A stretch of DNA of 64,000 bases from an uncultured Bacteroidota bacterium (GTDB lineage Bacteria; Bacteroidota; Bacteroidia; Bacteroidales; WCHB1-69). The position numbers were made by a program, and so were the translations under genes. The notes under the pieces were generated by a model. That model saw only the letters and a program-made list of their open reading frames with translations, was not told the origin of the DNA and did no database searches. The DNA is taken from NCBI GenBank assembly GCA_902796805.1, contig CADBQG010000028.1, forward strand, positions 1 through 64,000. The letters run 5' to 3'. Positions 26,920-35,015 of this stretch are shown piece by piece (positions within the stretch are counted from its first letter, which is position 1; each line of letters starts with the position of its first letter).

Positions 26920-28144
26920 ATGGAAAGAATACTGATTCACGGCGTAACGAGAGGTCGGGAAATCAAACCCGACAACATAACCGAGAAAGAAAAAGGCTAT
27001 TGCGAGAAGTTCTACAACGCGACTTTTACAAAGAGAGACATATCTTTTTTTGTGGAGATAGTGCCGGGGCACGAGCGTATATACTACACTTACATACGCG
27101 GCAATATCATAAGCAATATCAACCGTGACAATTCATACTTCGGCATCACTTTTTCTACCGACTTGCTGAGTCAAAACATCGGCAATCTGTTTTCCTTTTT
27201 CGACAATTTCTTTAAAGAAAAGGCGGAAAAGGAACTCTTTGTAAAAACAGGGCAGAATTTAAAATATGCAAAAGAGTCGTTTGAAGAGTATTCTGTCTTA
27301 AACAGCTATGAAAACATCATTTTAGAGACAATCAAGAAAAACAGAGAAGATTTCAGGTTCGGGAAATATGACTTTGGCAAATCAAAAAAAGGAACAGTAA
27401 ACTCTAACATACCGACTTTTAACACTTACGATGTTGACTCCAAAGATTTCTTCTCCCAGTTAGAAGCATCTAATAAAGTATTGATATCGCCAGAACATCC
27501 GACTTTGCGTTCAACGACCGACATTTTGCAGAGGAAAATTACCGCCAAAGAGAATGAGATTGCATCGAAGGAATCAGAAATACACAAACTGTCAGATGAA
27601 ATCAAGCGCCTTCAAGGCGAGCTAAGCACAAGCAAAAAAACGGCAGCAGACCTCAAGAGCGACTATGAAAGAAAAATCCGAGAAATGTCTAAAAAAAAAA
27701 GACCTCGTGAATTCTCTTCAAAACTTGTACAACGAGAGTGCAAGCCAGACCGAGACACTGAAAAAAATGCTCAGCGACGAAAAGGACGGAGGCGGCAACC
27801 CGACAAAAATGCCGGATGGAACAACGACTCCAACAAATCCACCATCGGAAATCAAAAAAAGATTTTTGGTGATATTGATTTCAGTCATCTTTGGGATAAT
27901 TGTCGGAGTTTTTGGTCACAAACATATAACAAACTCATCTCAGAAACCAGGAAAAGAATCGAATGCCACGACCGAGGCAACAGTGGAAATCAAATCTGAA
28001 GCTGAAAAAAGCGAATCGTCAAATGCTCAAAAAGACGTTATACAAGAGAATGCAACAAACTCCGAATCAACCACTGAAAAAACGGCCGAAAAAGAAGGCA
28101 GGACAGGCGACAACCATGATTCACAACAAACCAATCAAAAATGA
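26920..28144 (+). CDS. accessory cluster gene 3: unknown N-terminal domain, coiled coil, frameshift-dependent membrane anchor
   Basis: Two frames make one protein of about 407 residues. Frame 1 (26920-27999) gives residues 1-260: an unrecognised domain (IHGVTRGREIKPDN; FVEIVPGHERIYYTYIRG; SYFGITF) and a coiled coil (ENEIASKESEIHKLSDEIKR). At a run of ten A (27691-27700) the sensible sequence moves to the frame ending at 28144: KKKDLVNSLQNLYNESASQ, a Pro/Thr linker, a transmembrane helix RFLVILISVIFGIIVGVFG (~315-333), then a Glu/Lys/Thr/Asn-rich tail. Nine A would join them. Unshifted reading ends in a basic, unnatural tail at 27999. Polymerase slippage, phase variation or a sequencing error could explain this. 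The 28144 stop overlaps the next start as ATGA, supporting the shifted frame as real. Confidence 0.75.
27691..27700 (+). other. A10 tract at the frame switch of cluster gene 3
   Basis: Ten consecutive A after TCT and before GACCTC. A9 (or A12) puts the coiled-coil and transmembrane parts in one frame. Poly-A tracts of this length are known sites of RNA polymerase slippage and of replication slippage. Confidence 0.8.
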
Positions 28145-28656
28145 AGAACTTTGCCATAATATCTGTCATTTTCGCCTTGTCATTATGCTTTTCATGCAAT
28201 GGCAAGAAGAAAGAATACCATGTGCCATATTACGACAGTTCAGAGACGACTGTCGCGTCAGATGTTGTATCAGTGCCGTTCAAGGAAGAATATGGAGTTA
28301 AAACTGTGCAGGTGGAAATCAACAGCTGTGCGGCTTTTCCGATGATTCTGGACACAGGCTGCTCGGGAATGCACATCTCGGTGTTAGAAGTATATGTACT
28401 TGCAAAGCAGGGACATCTTACAGCAGATGACATAGAAGGATATCAATACTCGCAAATTGCCGATGGAAGCATAATGGAAAACATGGTGGTCAACCTGAAG
28501 GAGGTAAGAATCGGAGACCTTGTTTGCCACAATGTGAAGGCTACTGTAAGCGACAACCCTGACGTGCCGATACTGCTCGGCAACGGCGTTTTGGATGAAG
28601 TGGAGTCGATTCATGTCAACAACTATGAGAAAACCGTGGAATTCAAATTGAAATGA
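28141..28656 (+). CDS. accessory cluster gene 4: retropepsin-like aspartic protease lipoprotein
   Basis: 171 residues. The signal FALSLCFSC (Cys19, followed by Asn) is a lipobox, so the mature protein is a lipoprotein. The catalytic motif is MILDTGCSGMHIS, with Asp71-Thr-Gly as in clan AA (retropepsin-like) proteases, and PILLGNGVLDEV matches the family's hydrophobic-hydrophobic-Gly motif near the C-terminus. The single-domain size implies a homodimer, as in retroviral protease. The start overlaps the stop of gene 3 (ATGA) and its own stop overlaps gene 5 (ATGA). Linkage to a GTPase is unusual and suggests regulated cleavage of a neighbour's external part; the target is unknown. Confidence 0.85.
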   Translation: MKNFAIISVIFALSLCFSCNGKKKEYHVPYYDSSETTVASDVVSVPFKEEYGVKTVQVEINSCAAFPMILDTGCSGMHISVLEVYVLAKQGHLTADDIEGYQYSQIADGSIMENMVVNLKEVRIGDLVCHNVKATVSDNPDVPILLGNGVLDEVESIHVNNYEKTVEFKLK

Positions 28657-29051
28657 CAGACTTAAACTCAACAATCTACATTTTTGGAAAATTCGCTTCG
28701 GGCTATTCCCAATATCCCGACGACTACACGCATGAAATGTTTGAGAAGTTTGCGGAACATAGTCAGAAGGGCACCTTGATGACAATTCACAGGAGAGACT
28801 CACTGATGTACTATATGTTCACAAAAAGATTGACAGACACTGACAAGTACATAGGCATCTGTTTCTGCTGGAACGGAGTAAAATGTGATTCGGTGGGAGA
28901 ACTCAACAAGCTATGCGCAGCGGAAATTTCAAGATGGATACAGAACGGAGACCTCGTTGAAATATCGGAAAAAGGAGAAATAGTCACCCGCACCGGAGAG
29001 TTGTACAAAAAAATGTCAGTGATAGAGTTGCTGACAAGAGAGCTGCGCTAA
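28653..29051 (+). CDS. accessory cluster gene 5: small protein repeating the gene 3 N-terminal domain
   Basis: 132 residues, soluble, no signal peptide, family not recognised. Its first ~80 residues follow the same pattern as the N-terminus of gene 3: a strand ending in IYIFGKFASG, a YPDDYT segment, an EKF helix, then MTIHRRDSLMYYMFTKR and KYIGICF. Gene 3 has ILIHGVTRG, KPDNIT, EKF, VEIVPGHERIYYTYIRG and SYFGITF at similar spacing. I infer a shared domain, perhaps a stand-alone version that competes with or caps the membrane-bound one. The C-terminus (EISRWIQNGDLVEISEKGEI) is helical. It overlaps gene 4 by 4 bases. Confidence 0.75.
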   Translation: MTDLNSTIYIFGKFASGYSQYPDDYTHEMFEKFAEHSQKGTLMTIHRRDSLMYYMFTKRLTDTDKYIGICFCWNGVKCDSVGELNKLCAAEISRWIQNGDLVEISEKGEIVTRTGELYKKMSVIELLTRELR

Positions 29052-29100
29052 CTGATCAACAGTTCGAGTCTGGTCTTCAGCGATTTGCCGCCGTTGGACT

Positions 29101-29133
29101 ATGGCAGGAGCCAAACCGAAAGCAAGACAATGA
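29101..29133 (+). CDS. possible 10-codon leader ORF before cluster gene 6
   Basis: ATG GCA GGA ... CAA TGA encodes MAGAKPKARQ, and its stop overlaps the gene 6 start as ATGA. It lies alone in the 78-base gap after gene 5. It may help translation of gene 6 by coupling, or it may be chance. Confidence 0.25.
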   Translation: MAGAKPKARQ

Positions 29134-29874
29134 AATTGGGCAACGATCAGGAAATAAATGAAGCCGTGAACAACTATAACACAGTGTATGTCACCAGCAA
29201 CCTGCAATCAGTCTCGCTCAACAGCGCCGCCAGCAAATTGAGGAAAAGTTACGAGGAAAACGAAACGCTCCGCGAGGAGGTCAACAGGTTGACCCGCGCC
29301 AAGAAGCAGACCTTGACAGTATCCATATTAGGCGGCTTCTTAGCTTTGGCAGTAATCGCAATAATCGGGGTTGTCGGCTCTTCTGACCAAAAAAGCAAGA
29401 AAATAGAAGGATTGGAGAACAAAATCGTCGATTTGGAGTCAATAAACAAAGGATTGGAGGCAGACACTTGCACTAACAAGCCGAAACTTTCAGTTCTTCC
29501 GAAACAAGTCAGAGGCGCTTACAAGTCAGGTTGCAAATTTGAACCAGGAGATACAGCGGAAAGACATAGATTTGGCAAACCTCAATACCACAATAGCAAA
29601 CCTCAACAGAGACGTCGCCTTCTATAAAAAAAGGGTCAGCAACTTGGAATCCATAGTCTATAGTTCACGGAGCAACCAATACGCGCCGGAGAATTGGGAG
29701 GTTTACGCGCACGGTGGCAACAAAGCGTACATATACTACCAGAGCGGAAGCAAGTACGTGAAAACAGACAGCTATTTCAACGACTTTGCCAACGTTACCG
29801 TCTATCTCAAGAAGGACGGTTTTGCCCTCACACACTGCGGATTTGTGAGGATGATGGATATTCGCAAGAAGTAG
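29130..29874 (+). pseudogene. accessory cluster gene 6: coiled-coil membrane protein, frameshifted
   Basis: Two frames make about 248 residues. Frame 1 starts at 29130 (MKLGNDQEINEAV; a TTG at 29085 is less likely) with a helical cytoplasmic part (residues ~30-58), a transmembrane helix at 62-83 (SILGGFLALAVIAIIGVVG) and the start of a coiled coil (IEGLENKIVDLESINKGLEA). The coil then continues in the next frame (SEALTSQVANLNQEIQRKD, DLANLNTTIANLNRDVAFY) and ends in a compact domain of ~65 residues (ENWEVYAHGGNKAYIYYQSG, ALTHCGFVRMMDIRKK), stop 29874. The switch lies near 29455-29500, probably one extra G in GGAGGCAG; no slippery run is obvious. Mutation or sequencing error is the likely cause. 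Confidence 0.7.
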
Positions 29875-29938
29875 CTGTCTGTTTTCAGTGTTTTACCACG
29901 CTGTTGCCCGCACTTTTTCAATCTCCTGTCTCACAAAG

Positions 29939-31840
29939 TTATAACATCTCGTAACTTCTCTTCACGAACTCACCGAGTCGCTCGCCGGTGAGAATATTCT
30001 GCGAGAGCATTGCCAAGTCGATGAGCTGCTGCACGAGTTTGGTGCGCTTCTCCTCATCGGTTTCGTCGAGAATGCGCGCCGCTATGCTGTGGTTCCCGTT
30101 GATTACCAAGTTGTAGTGTTCCATGTTGCCGTAGAAGCCCTGCTGGCCGGAAACCCTCTCCATGTCCTTGAAACGGCGCATGAACTCGTTCTGGGTGACA
30201 ATCACGGGCAAATCTGTCTCGCTGAGCGAGGCGACCTCCGGGGTGAAAACCTTTCTGTCGACCTGTTTTTCAAATATCTCCTTGAGCGTTTTCTCCTGTT
30301 CCTCAGAAAGCTTCGACACCGTTGTTGTGTCCTCCTTCTCTATCAGCTTGTCAACAATGTCGGAGTCAACCCTCGTGAATTTCAGTTTTTCGGACTTCTG
30401 CTCGAGCATGTTAATGAAATGGGCGTCGAAGATTCCGTTCATAAGGAGCACATCGTATCCTTTCTCACGGGCGTTGCTTATATACACGTGCTGGTCGTCG
30501 GAGCTGGCGGCGTAAAGAAACACAACGTTCCCGTTCTTGTCGGTCTGCAACGACGAGACCTTGTTCCTGTACTCCTCCAATGTGAAGTATTTTCCATCCA
30601 CGTTCTTGAAAAGGTAGAAATCCTTTATCTTGTCGTAGAACTTCTCGTCGGTGAGCGAGCCGTATTGCAGGAACACAGAGAGGTCATCCCACTTCTTCTC
30701 GAAATCATCGCGGTTGTTCTTGAACATCTCTTCCAGCTTCTCTGCAACCTTCTTGCTGATGTATGTTGATATTTTCTTCACATTCCCGTCAGACTGGAGG
30801 TAGGATCTGGACACGTTGAGCGGGATGTCGGGGGAGTCGATCACGCCGTGCAGAAGGTTCATGAAGTCAGGCACGATGCCCTCGAGTTCGTCGGTTATGA
30901 AGACCTGGTTGCAATAGAGTTGAACCTTGTTCTTCTTCAGGTCGATTTGATTCTTGATCTTCGGGAAATACAGGACACCTGTCAGGTTGAACGGATAGTC
31001 GACATTGAGGTGTATGTGGAACATGGGTTCCTCAAATGTCATAGGATAGAGTTTGTGGTAGAACTTGCTGTAGTCGTCGTCGGTGAGTGTCGACGGTTGG
31101 CACTGCCATATTGGGTTGGTGTCGTTTATTATATCAGGCACCTGCACAGCCTCCTCTTGCGGTTCTTTCTTGTCGTCGGTGGCATCATCTGCGCCATTCT
31201 CCTTCTTGCGCCATTCTGTGCGTGTTCCGCAGCATATAGGCACCGGCAGGAAACGGCAGTACTTATTAAGGAGTTCCTTGAGACGGCTCTCGTCAACGAA
31301 TTCCTGCAAGTCGTCGTCGGCCACGTGCAGCACTATCTCGGTACCGCGGTCTTCCTTGTCAGTCTCTTCTATCGAAAACTCGGGTGAGCCGTCGCACGAC
31401 CACTTCACGGCCTTGGAGTCCACGATATACGATTTCGTGATGATGTCGACCCTGTCGGCGACCATGAACGAGGAGTAGAAGCCAAGTCCGAAATGGCCGA
31501 TGATGTTCGCGGCGTCGCTGCCCTTGTATTTCGACATGAACTCCTCGGCGCCGGAGAAGGCTATCTGGTTTATATACTTGTCGACCTCCTCCGCAGTCAT
31601 GCCTATGCCCCGGTCGATGACGTGGATGGTCTTGTCGTCCTTGTTTACGGTGACATTAATCGTCAGGTCACCGAGCTCGCACTCCGCCTTTCCGAGGCTA
31701 ACAAGAGTCTTCAGCTTCTGGGTTGCGTCAACAGCGTTGGAAATCAGTTCCCTGAGGAAGATCTCGTGGTCGGAATAGAGGAATTTCTTTATTACAGGAA
31801 AAATATTTTCAGTCTGGACATTGATTTTACCTTTTTGCAT
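29939..31840 (-). CDS. htpG: molecular chaperone HtpG (Hsp90)
   Basis: 633 residues, in the normal bacterial range. The N-terminal GHKL ATPase domain has FLRELISNAVDA, IDRGIGMTAEEVDKYI and IGHFGLGFYSSFMVADRV; the middle domain has the NVSRSYLQSD segment. HtpG remodels client proteins together with DnaK. It is monocistronic, facing the end of the accessory cluster and divergent from a DUF4301 gene. A -24/-12 element lies 33-48 bases before the start codon, like that of groESL. Confidence 0.98.
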   Translation of the reverse strand: MQKGKINVQTENIFPVIKKFLYSDHEIFLRELISNAVDATQKLKTLVSLGKAECELGDLTINVTVNKDDKTIHVIDRGIGMTAEEVDKYINQIAFSGAEEFMSKYKGSDAANIIGHFGLGFYSSFMVADRVDIITKSYIVDSKAVKWSCDGSPEFSIEETDKEDRGTEIVLHVADDDLQEFVDESRLKELLNKYCRFLPVPICCGTRTEWRKKENGADDATDDKKEPQEEAVQVPDIINDTNPIWQCQPSTLTDDDYSKFYHKLYPMTFEEPMFHIHLNVDYPFNLTGVLYFPKIKNQIDLKKNKVQLYCNQVFITDELEGIVPDFMNLLHGVIDSPDIPLNVSRSYLQSDGNVKKISTYISKKVAEKLEEMFKNNRDDFEKKWDDLSVFLQYGSLTDEKFYDKIKDFYLFKNVDGKYFTLEEYRNKVSSLQTDKNGNVVFLYAASSDDQHVYISNAREKGYDVLLMNGIFDAHFINMLEQKSEKLKFTRVDSDIVDKLIEKEDTTTVSKLSEEQEKTLKEIFEKQVDRKVFTPEVASLSETDLPVIVTQNEFMRRFKDMERVSGQQGFYGNMEHYNLVINGNHSIAARILDETDEEKRTKLVQQLIDLAMLSQNILTGERLGEFVKRSYEML

Positions 31841-31872
31841 AAACTTTTAAATTGAATTAGACATGCGACATT

Positions 31873-31888
31873 TGCAAACATTGTGCCA
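31873..31888 (-). promoter_or_regulatory. sigma-54-type (-24/-12) promoter of htpG
   Basis: Minus strand TGGCACAATGTTTGCA matches TGGCAC-R-N4-TTGC-W at every fixed position. The predicted transcription start is about 23 bases before the htpG ATG (31840). It is the only other exact match I found in the window besides the one before groES. No clear palindromic activator site was found upstream. Confidence 0.7.
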
Positions 31889-31991
31889 AAGTCCATAAGC
31901 TGAACGGTTGAAATGTGAGACTGACTTTTGCGGAGTATGGACTGACATCGGCGCAAAGATTCCCGAATGTCCAGCGTATTTGTATTTTGTG

Positions 31992-31999
31992 TACATTTG
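31992..31999 (+). promoter_or_regulatory. -7 element for the DUF4301 gene
   Basis: TACATTTG followed by CGG is an exact TAnnTTTG, 22 bases before the chosen start at 32021. The longer frame from 31967 begins upstream of this element. Confidence 0.6.
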
Positions 32000-32020
32000 C
32001 GGAAAAATTTCAAAAGCGAT

Positions 32021-33517
32021 ATGATTCAGGAATTCAGCAGCGAAGACATAGCCTACATGGAGAAGCGCGGCAGCGACGTCAACGAAGTTCGCCTTCAGTT
32101 CGAGAGATTTGAGAAAGGCTTTCCTTTCGCCGACATTGTGCGGCCCGCCACGAAGGACGACGGCATACTGGCCCTCAACGACGACCAGGTTGCCGAACTT
32201 GTGAACGACTACGACTACTCCATTGCAGGGAAAACAGTGGAGAAGTTCGTGCCGGCATCGGGCGCGGCGTCGAGAATGTTCAAGGACATCTACGCCCTGC
32301 TCGGCGATGAGACCGGTGAAAAGGAACTCCAGACCGCCGGAATTTTCCTCACCAACCTTGAGCGCTTCCCGTTTTCCGAGGCTCTTGCCGAAGTGATGGA
32401 AAGAGACGGCCTCGACATACATGCGGAGGCGAAAAAGGGGAACTTCAAAGTGATAGCAAAGTATCTCATAGAGAAGGATGGACTCGGCTACGGCGACCTC
32501 CCCAAGGGGCTGCTGCTGTTCCACCGCTACGAAGATGGGACAAGGACGGCCTTGGAGGAACATCTTGCAGAAGCCGCCCTCTACGCCAACAACGGCTCTG
32601 AAACTTCGCTGCACTTCACAGTCTCCGAGCACCATCTTGAACTTTTCAGGAAGAAAGTTGATGAACTTCTCCCAAAATATGAGGAGAAATACGGACTGAA
32701 GTACAACGTAACATATTCAACGCAGGCCGCCGGCACCGACACTTTGGCCGCAACAGAGGACAACGAGCCTTTCCGCGACTCCGACGGCAACCTCCTGTTC
32801 CGTCCCGGAGGCCACGGCGCGCTTATTCACAACCTCGCCAGACGCGACGCCGACATCATCTTCGTGAAAAACATCGACAATGTCACAAAAGAGGAACTCA
32901 TCGACGACACAGTAACCTACAAGAAAGCACTCGCATCATACCTGTTGAAACTCCAGGAAACTCAGTTCCATTATCTCAGGCTGTTAGAAGCAGGGGACGT
33001 TGACCCGATGACACTGTGCGAGATAATGGACTTCGCCGAGTCACAACTGATGATTCCCGTCAACGACCAGCCGGCAGCGGAGGATCTCTTCGCGCTCATG
33101 AACCGTCCCGTGCGCGTATGCGGCATGGTGAAGAACGAGGGAGAGCCTGGCGGCGGGCCGTTCTGGGTGAACAACTCAGCCAATGTCTGCTCCCTCCAGA
33201 TCGTGGAGTCATCGCAAATCGACAAAAACAACCCTGCAAAGGCCGAAATCATGCGCAAGTCGACACACTTCAACCCAGTTGACATGGTGTGCGCCATCAA
33301 GGACTACAAAGGTGAAAAGTTCAACCTCACCGACTTTGTCGACCCGGACACCGGATTCATATCGTCAAAGTCATACAATGGCAGAACCCTGAAAGCCATG
33401 GAGTTGCCAGGACTATGGAACGGAGCCATGGCCGACTGGATAACCGTTTTCGTAGAAGTGCCGCTCTCCACGTTCAACCCGGTGAAGACCGTTTTCGACC
33501 TTCTGAAGAGGAATTAG
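32021..33517 (+). CDS. DUF4301 family protein
   Basis: 498 residues from the ATG at 32021 (MIQEFSSEDIAYMEKRG), chosen because DUF4301 proteins begin this way and because of the promoter position. Conserved blocks include FVPASGAASRMFKDIYALL, KGLLLFHRYEDGTRTALEEHL and LLFRPGGHGALIHNLARRDADIIFVKNIDNV, which together look like a sugar-nucleotidyltransferase-type fold (the RPGGHGAL and KNIDN stretches recall UDP-sugar pyrophosphorylases). No function has been established that I know of. It precedes a flippase gene by 2 bases, fitting a role in envelope sugar metabolism. Confidence 0.9.
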   Translation: MIQEFSSEDIAYMEKRGSDVNEVRLQFERFEKGFPFADIVRPATKDDGILALNDDQVAELVNDYDYSIAGKTVEKFVPASGAASRMFKDIYALLGDETGEKELQTAGIFLTNLERFPFSEALAEVMERDGLDIHAEAKKGNFKVIAKYLIEKDGLGYGDLPKGLLLFHRYEDGTRTALEEHLAEAALYANNGSETSLHFTVSEHHLELFRKKVDELLPKYEEKYGLKYNVTYSTQAAGTDTLAATEDNEPFRDSDGNLLFRPGGHGALIHNLARRDADIIFVKNIDNVTKEELIDDTVTYKKALASYLLKLQETQFHYLRLLEAGDVDPMTLCEIMDFAESQLMIPVNDQPAAEDLFALMNRPVRVCGMVKNEGEPGGGPFWVNNSANVCSLQIVESSQIDKNNPAKAEIMRKSTHFNPVDMVCAIKDYKGEKFNLTDFVDPDTGFISSKSYNGRTLKAMELPGLWNGAMADWITVFVEVPLSTFNPVKTVFDLLKRN

Positions 33518-33519
33518 CC

Positions 33520-35013
33520 ATGTCGGACAACGCTGTCAAGAAACTGGCCGGCCAGACGGTCATATACGGCGCCACCAACGTACTGGGGCGCCTTCTCAAC
33601 TACCTGCTGGTACCGCTGCACACCTACATCTTCTCCAACGCCGCAGAATACGGCGTCGTGGGCGAGCTCTACGCCTGGACAAGTCTCTTCATCGTGATAC
33701 TGACATACGGCATGGAGACTGCCTTCTTCAAGTTCTCGCAGGACGAAGATGTAAAAGAGAAGGTTTTCACCACCGTAACGGCCTCCCTGCTTTTCACTTC
33801 AAGTGTCTTCATTATCCTGTGTTCATCTTTTTCGCAGGCCATAGCCGGATGGCTTCGCTACCCGACACATCCCGAATACGTGGTATGGTTCTCGATAATA
33901 ATAGGCGTTGACGCCCTCACTTCAATACTCTTCGCCAAGCTGAGGTACGACAACAAGGCCTTCAGTTTCGCGGCCGTGAAGATAACCAACATTCTCGTCA
34001 ACGTGCTTCTGAACCTCTTCTTCCTCCTGCTCTGCCCGTACATCATTGGCAAAAACCCCGACTCTTCGCTCATAAGCGCAATCTACAAACCGGAGATAGG
34101 CGTCGGCTACATATTCATATCCAACCTCGTGGCGAGCATAGTCACGCTCGCAATGCTCGCGCCAGGCATTTTCAGACAGCGCTTCGTGTTCGACTGGCAG
34201 CTTTGGAAGAAGATGTTCCGCTATGCCTTCCCGCTCCTCATCTTCGGACTTGCCGGCATCGTGAACGAGACTCTTGACCGCGTTCTGATAAAATACCTTT
34301 CGCCCAATCCTGAGCCGCAAGCATCCGTTGGCATCTACAGTGCCTGCTACAAGATATCAATAATGATGACCATTTTCATACAGGCTTTCAAATACGCGGC
34401 GGAGCCGTTTTTCTTCCACAAGTCCAAAGACAAGGACGCCAAAGAGGCCTATTCTGAGGTCATGACAGCCTTTGTGTTCGTATGTTCAGTGATCTTCACC
34501 GGAATCATGCTGTATATCGACATAGTGCAGTATTTCGTGGGCGAGACTTACCGTGTTGGCCTGCCAATTGTGCCGATTCTGCTGATGGCGAACCTGTTTC
34601 TCGGCATCTTCTACAACCTGTCGATATGGTACAAACTCACCGGACAGACCAAATATGGTGCTTACATCGCCATCTTCGGCGCAATCATAACCCTTGCCCT
34701 GAACTTCATACTTGTGCCGCGCTTCGACTACATGGGAGCCGCCTGGACGACATTCGTGTGCTATCTCTCCATGATGGTTGTATCGTACTTTCTTGGCCAG
34801 AAGCACTATCACGTTGAGTACAACGTAAGGAAGATTCTGTTCTACCTCCTGCTTGCAGTCGCCGCCTATGGCCTTAGCGTGGCGGCAAACAAGATATTGG
34901 GCACAGAATCAACTGCCGCACGCCTCGCCGTCAACACCACGATACTTGTGGTTTACCTATCTGCAATGTATATGGCAGGGCGCAGGACAATACAGCGTAT
35001 GATTCGCCGGTAA
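33520..35013 (+). CDS. oligosaccharide flippase (Wzx/MATE-like)
   Basis: 497 residues with about 14 hydrophobic segments. The start at 33520 follows the DUF4301 stop by two bases; the upstream extension overlaps that gene and is not used. The N-terminal KKLAGQTVIYGATNVLGRLLNYLLVPLYT-like region (LAGQTVIYGATNVLGRLLNY) and GMETAFFKFSQ are typical of Bacteroidota polysaccharide exporters of the MVF superfamily, which move lipid-linked sugars across the inner membrane. A DUF4301 gene in front suggests export of a lipid-linked envelope glycan; the cargo is unknown. Confidence 0.9.
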   Translation: MSDNAVKKLAGQTVIYGATNVLGRLLNYLLVPLHTYIFSNAAEYGVVGELYAWTSLFIVILTYGMETAFFKFSQDEDVKEKVFTTVTASLLFTSSVFIILCSSFSQAIAGWLRYPTHPEYVVWFSIIIGVDALTSILFAKLRYDNKAFSFAAVKITNILVNVLLNLFFLLLCPYIIGKNPDSSLISAIYKPEIGVGYIFISNLVASIVTLAMLAPGIFRQRFVFDWQLWKKMFRYAFPLLIFGLAGIVNETLDRVLIKYLSPNPEPQASVGIYSACYKISIMMTIFIQAFKYAAEPFFFHKSKDKDAKEAYSEVMTAFVFVCSVIFTGIMLYIDIVQYFVGETYRVGLPIVPILLMANLFLGIFYNLSIWYKLTGQTKYGAYIAIFGAIITLALNFILVPRFDYMGAAWTTFVCYLSMMVVSYFLGQKHYHVEYNVRKILFYLLLAVAAYGLSVAANKILGTESTAARLAVNTTILVVYLSAMYMAGRRTIQRMIRR

Positions 35014-35015
35014 CG

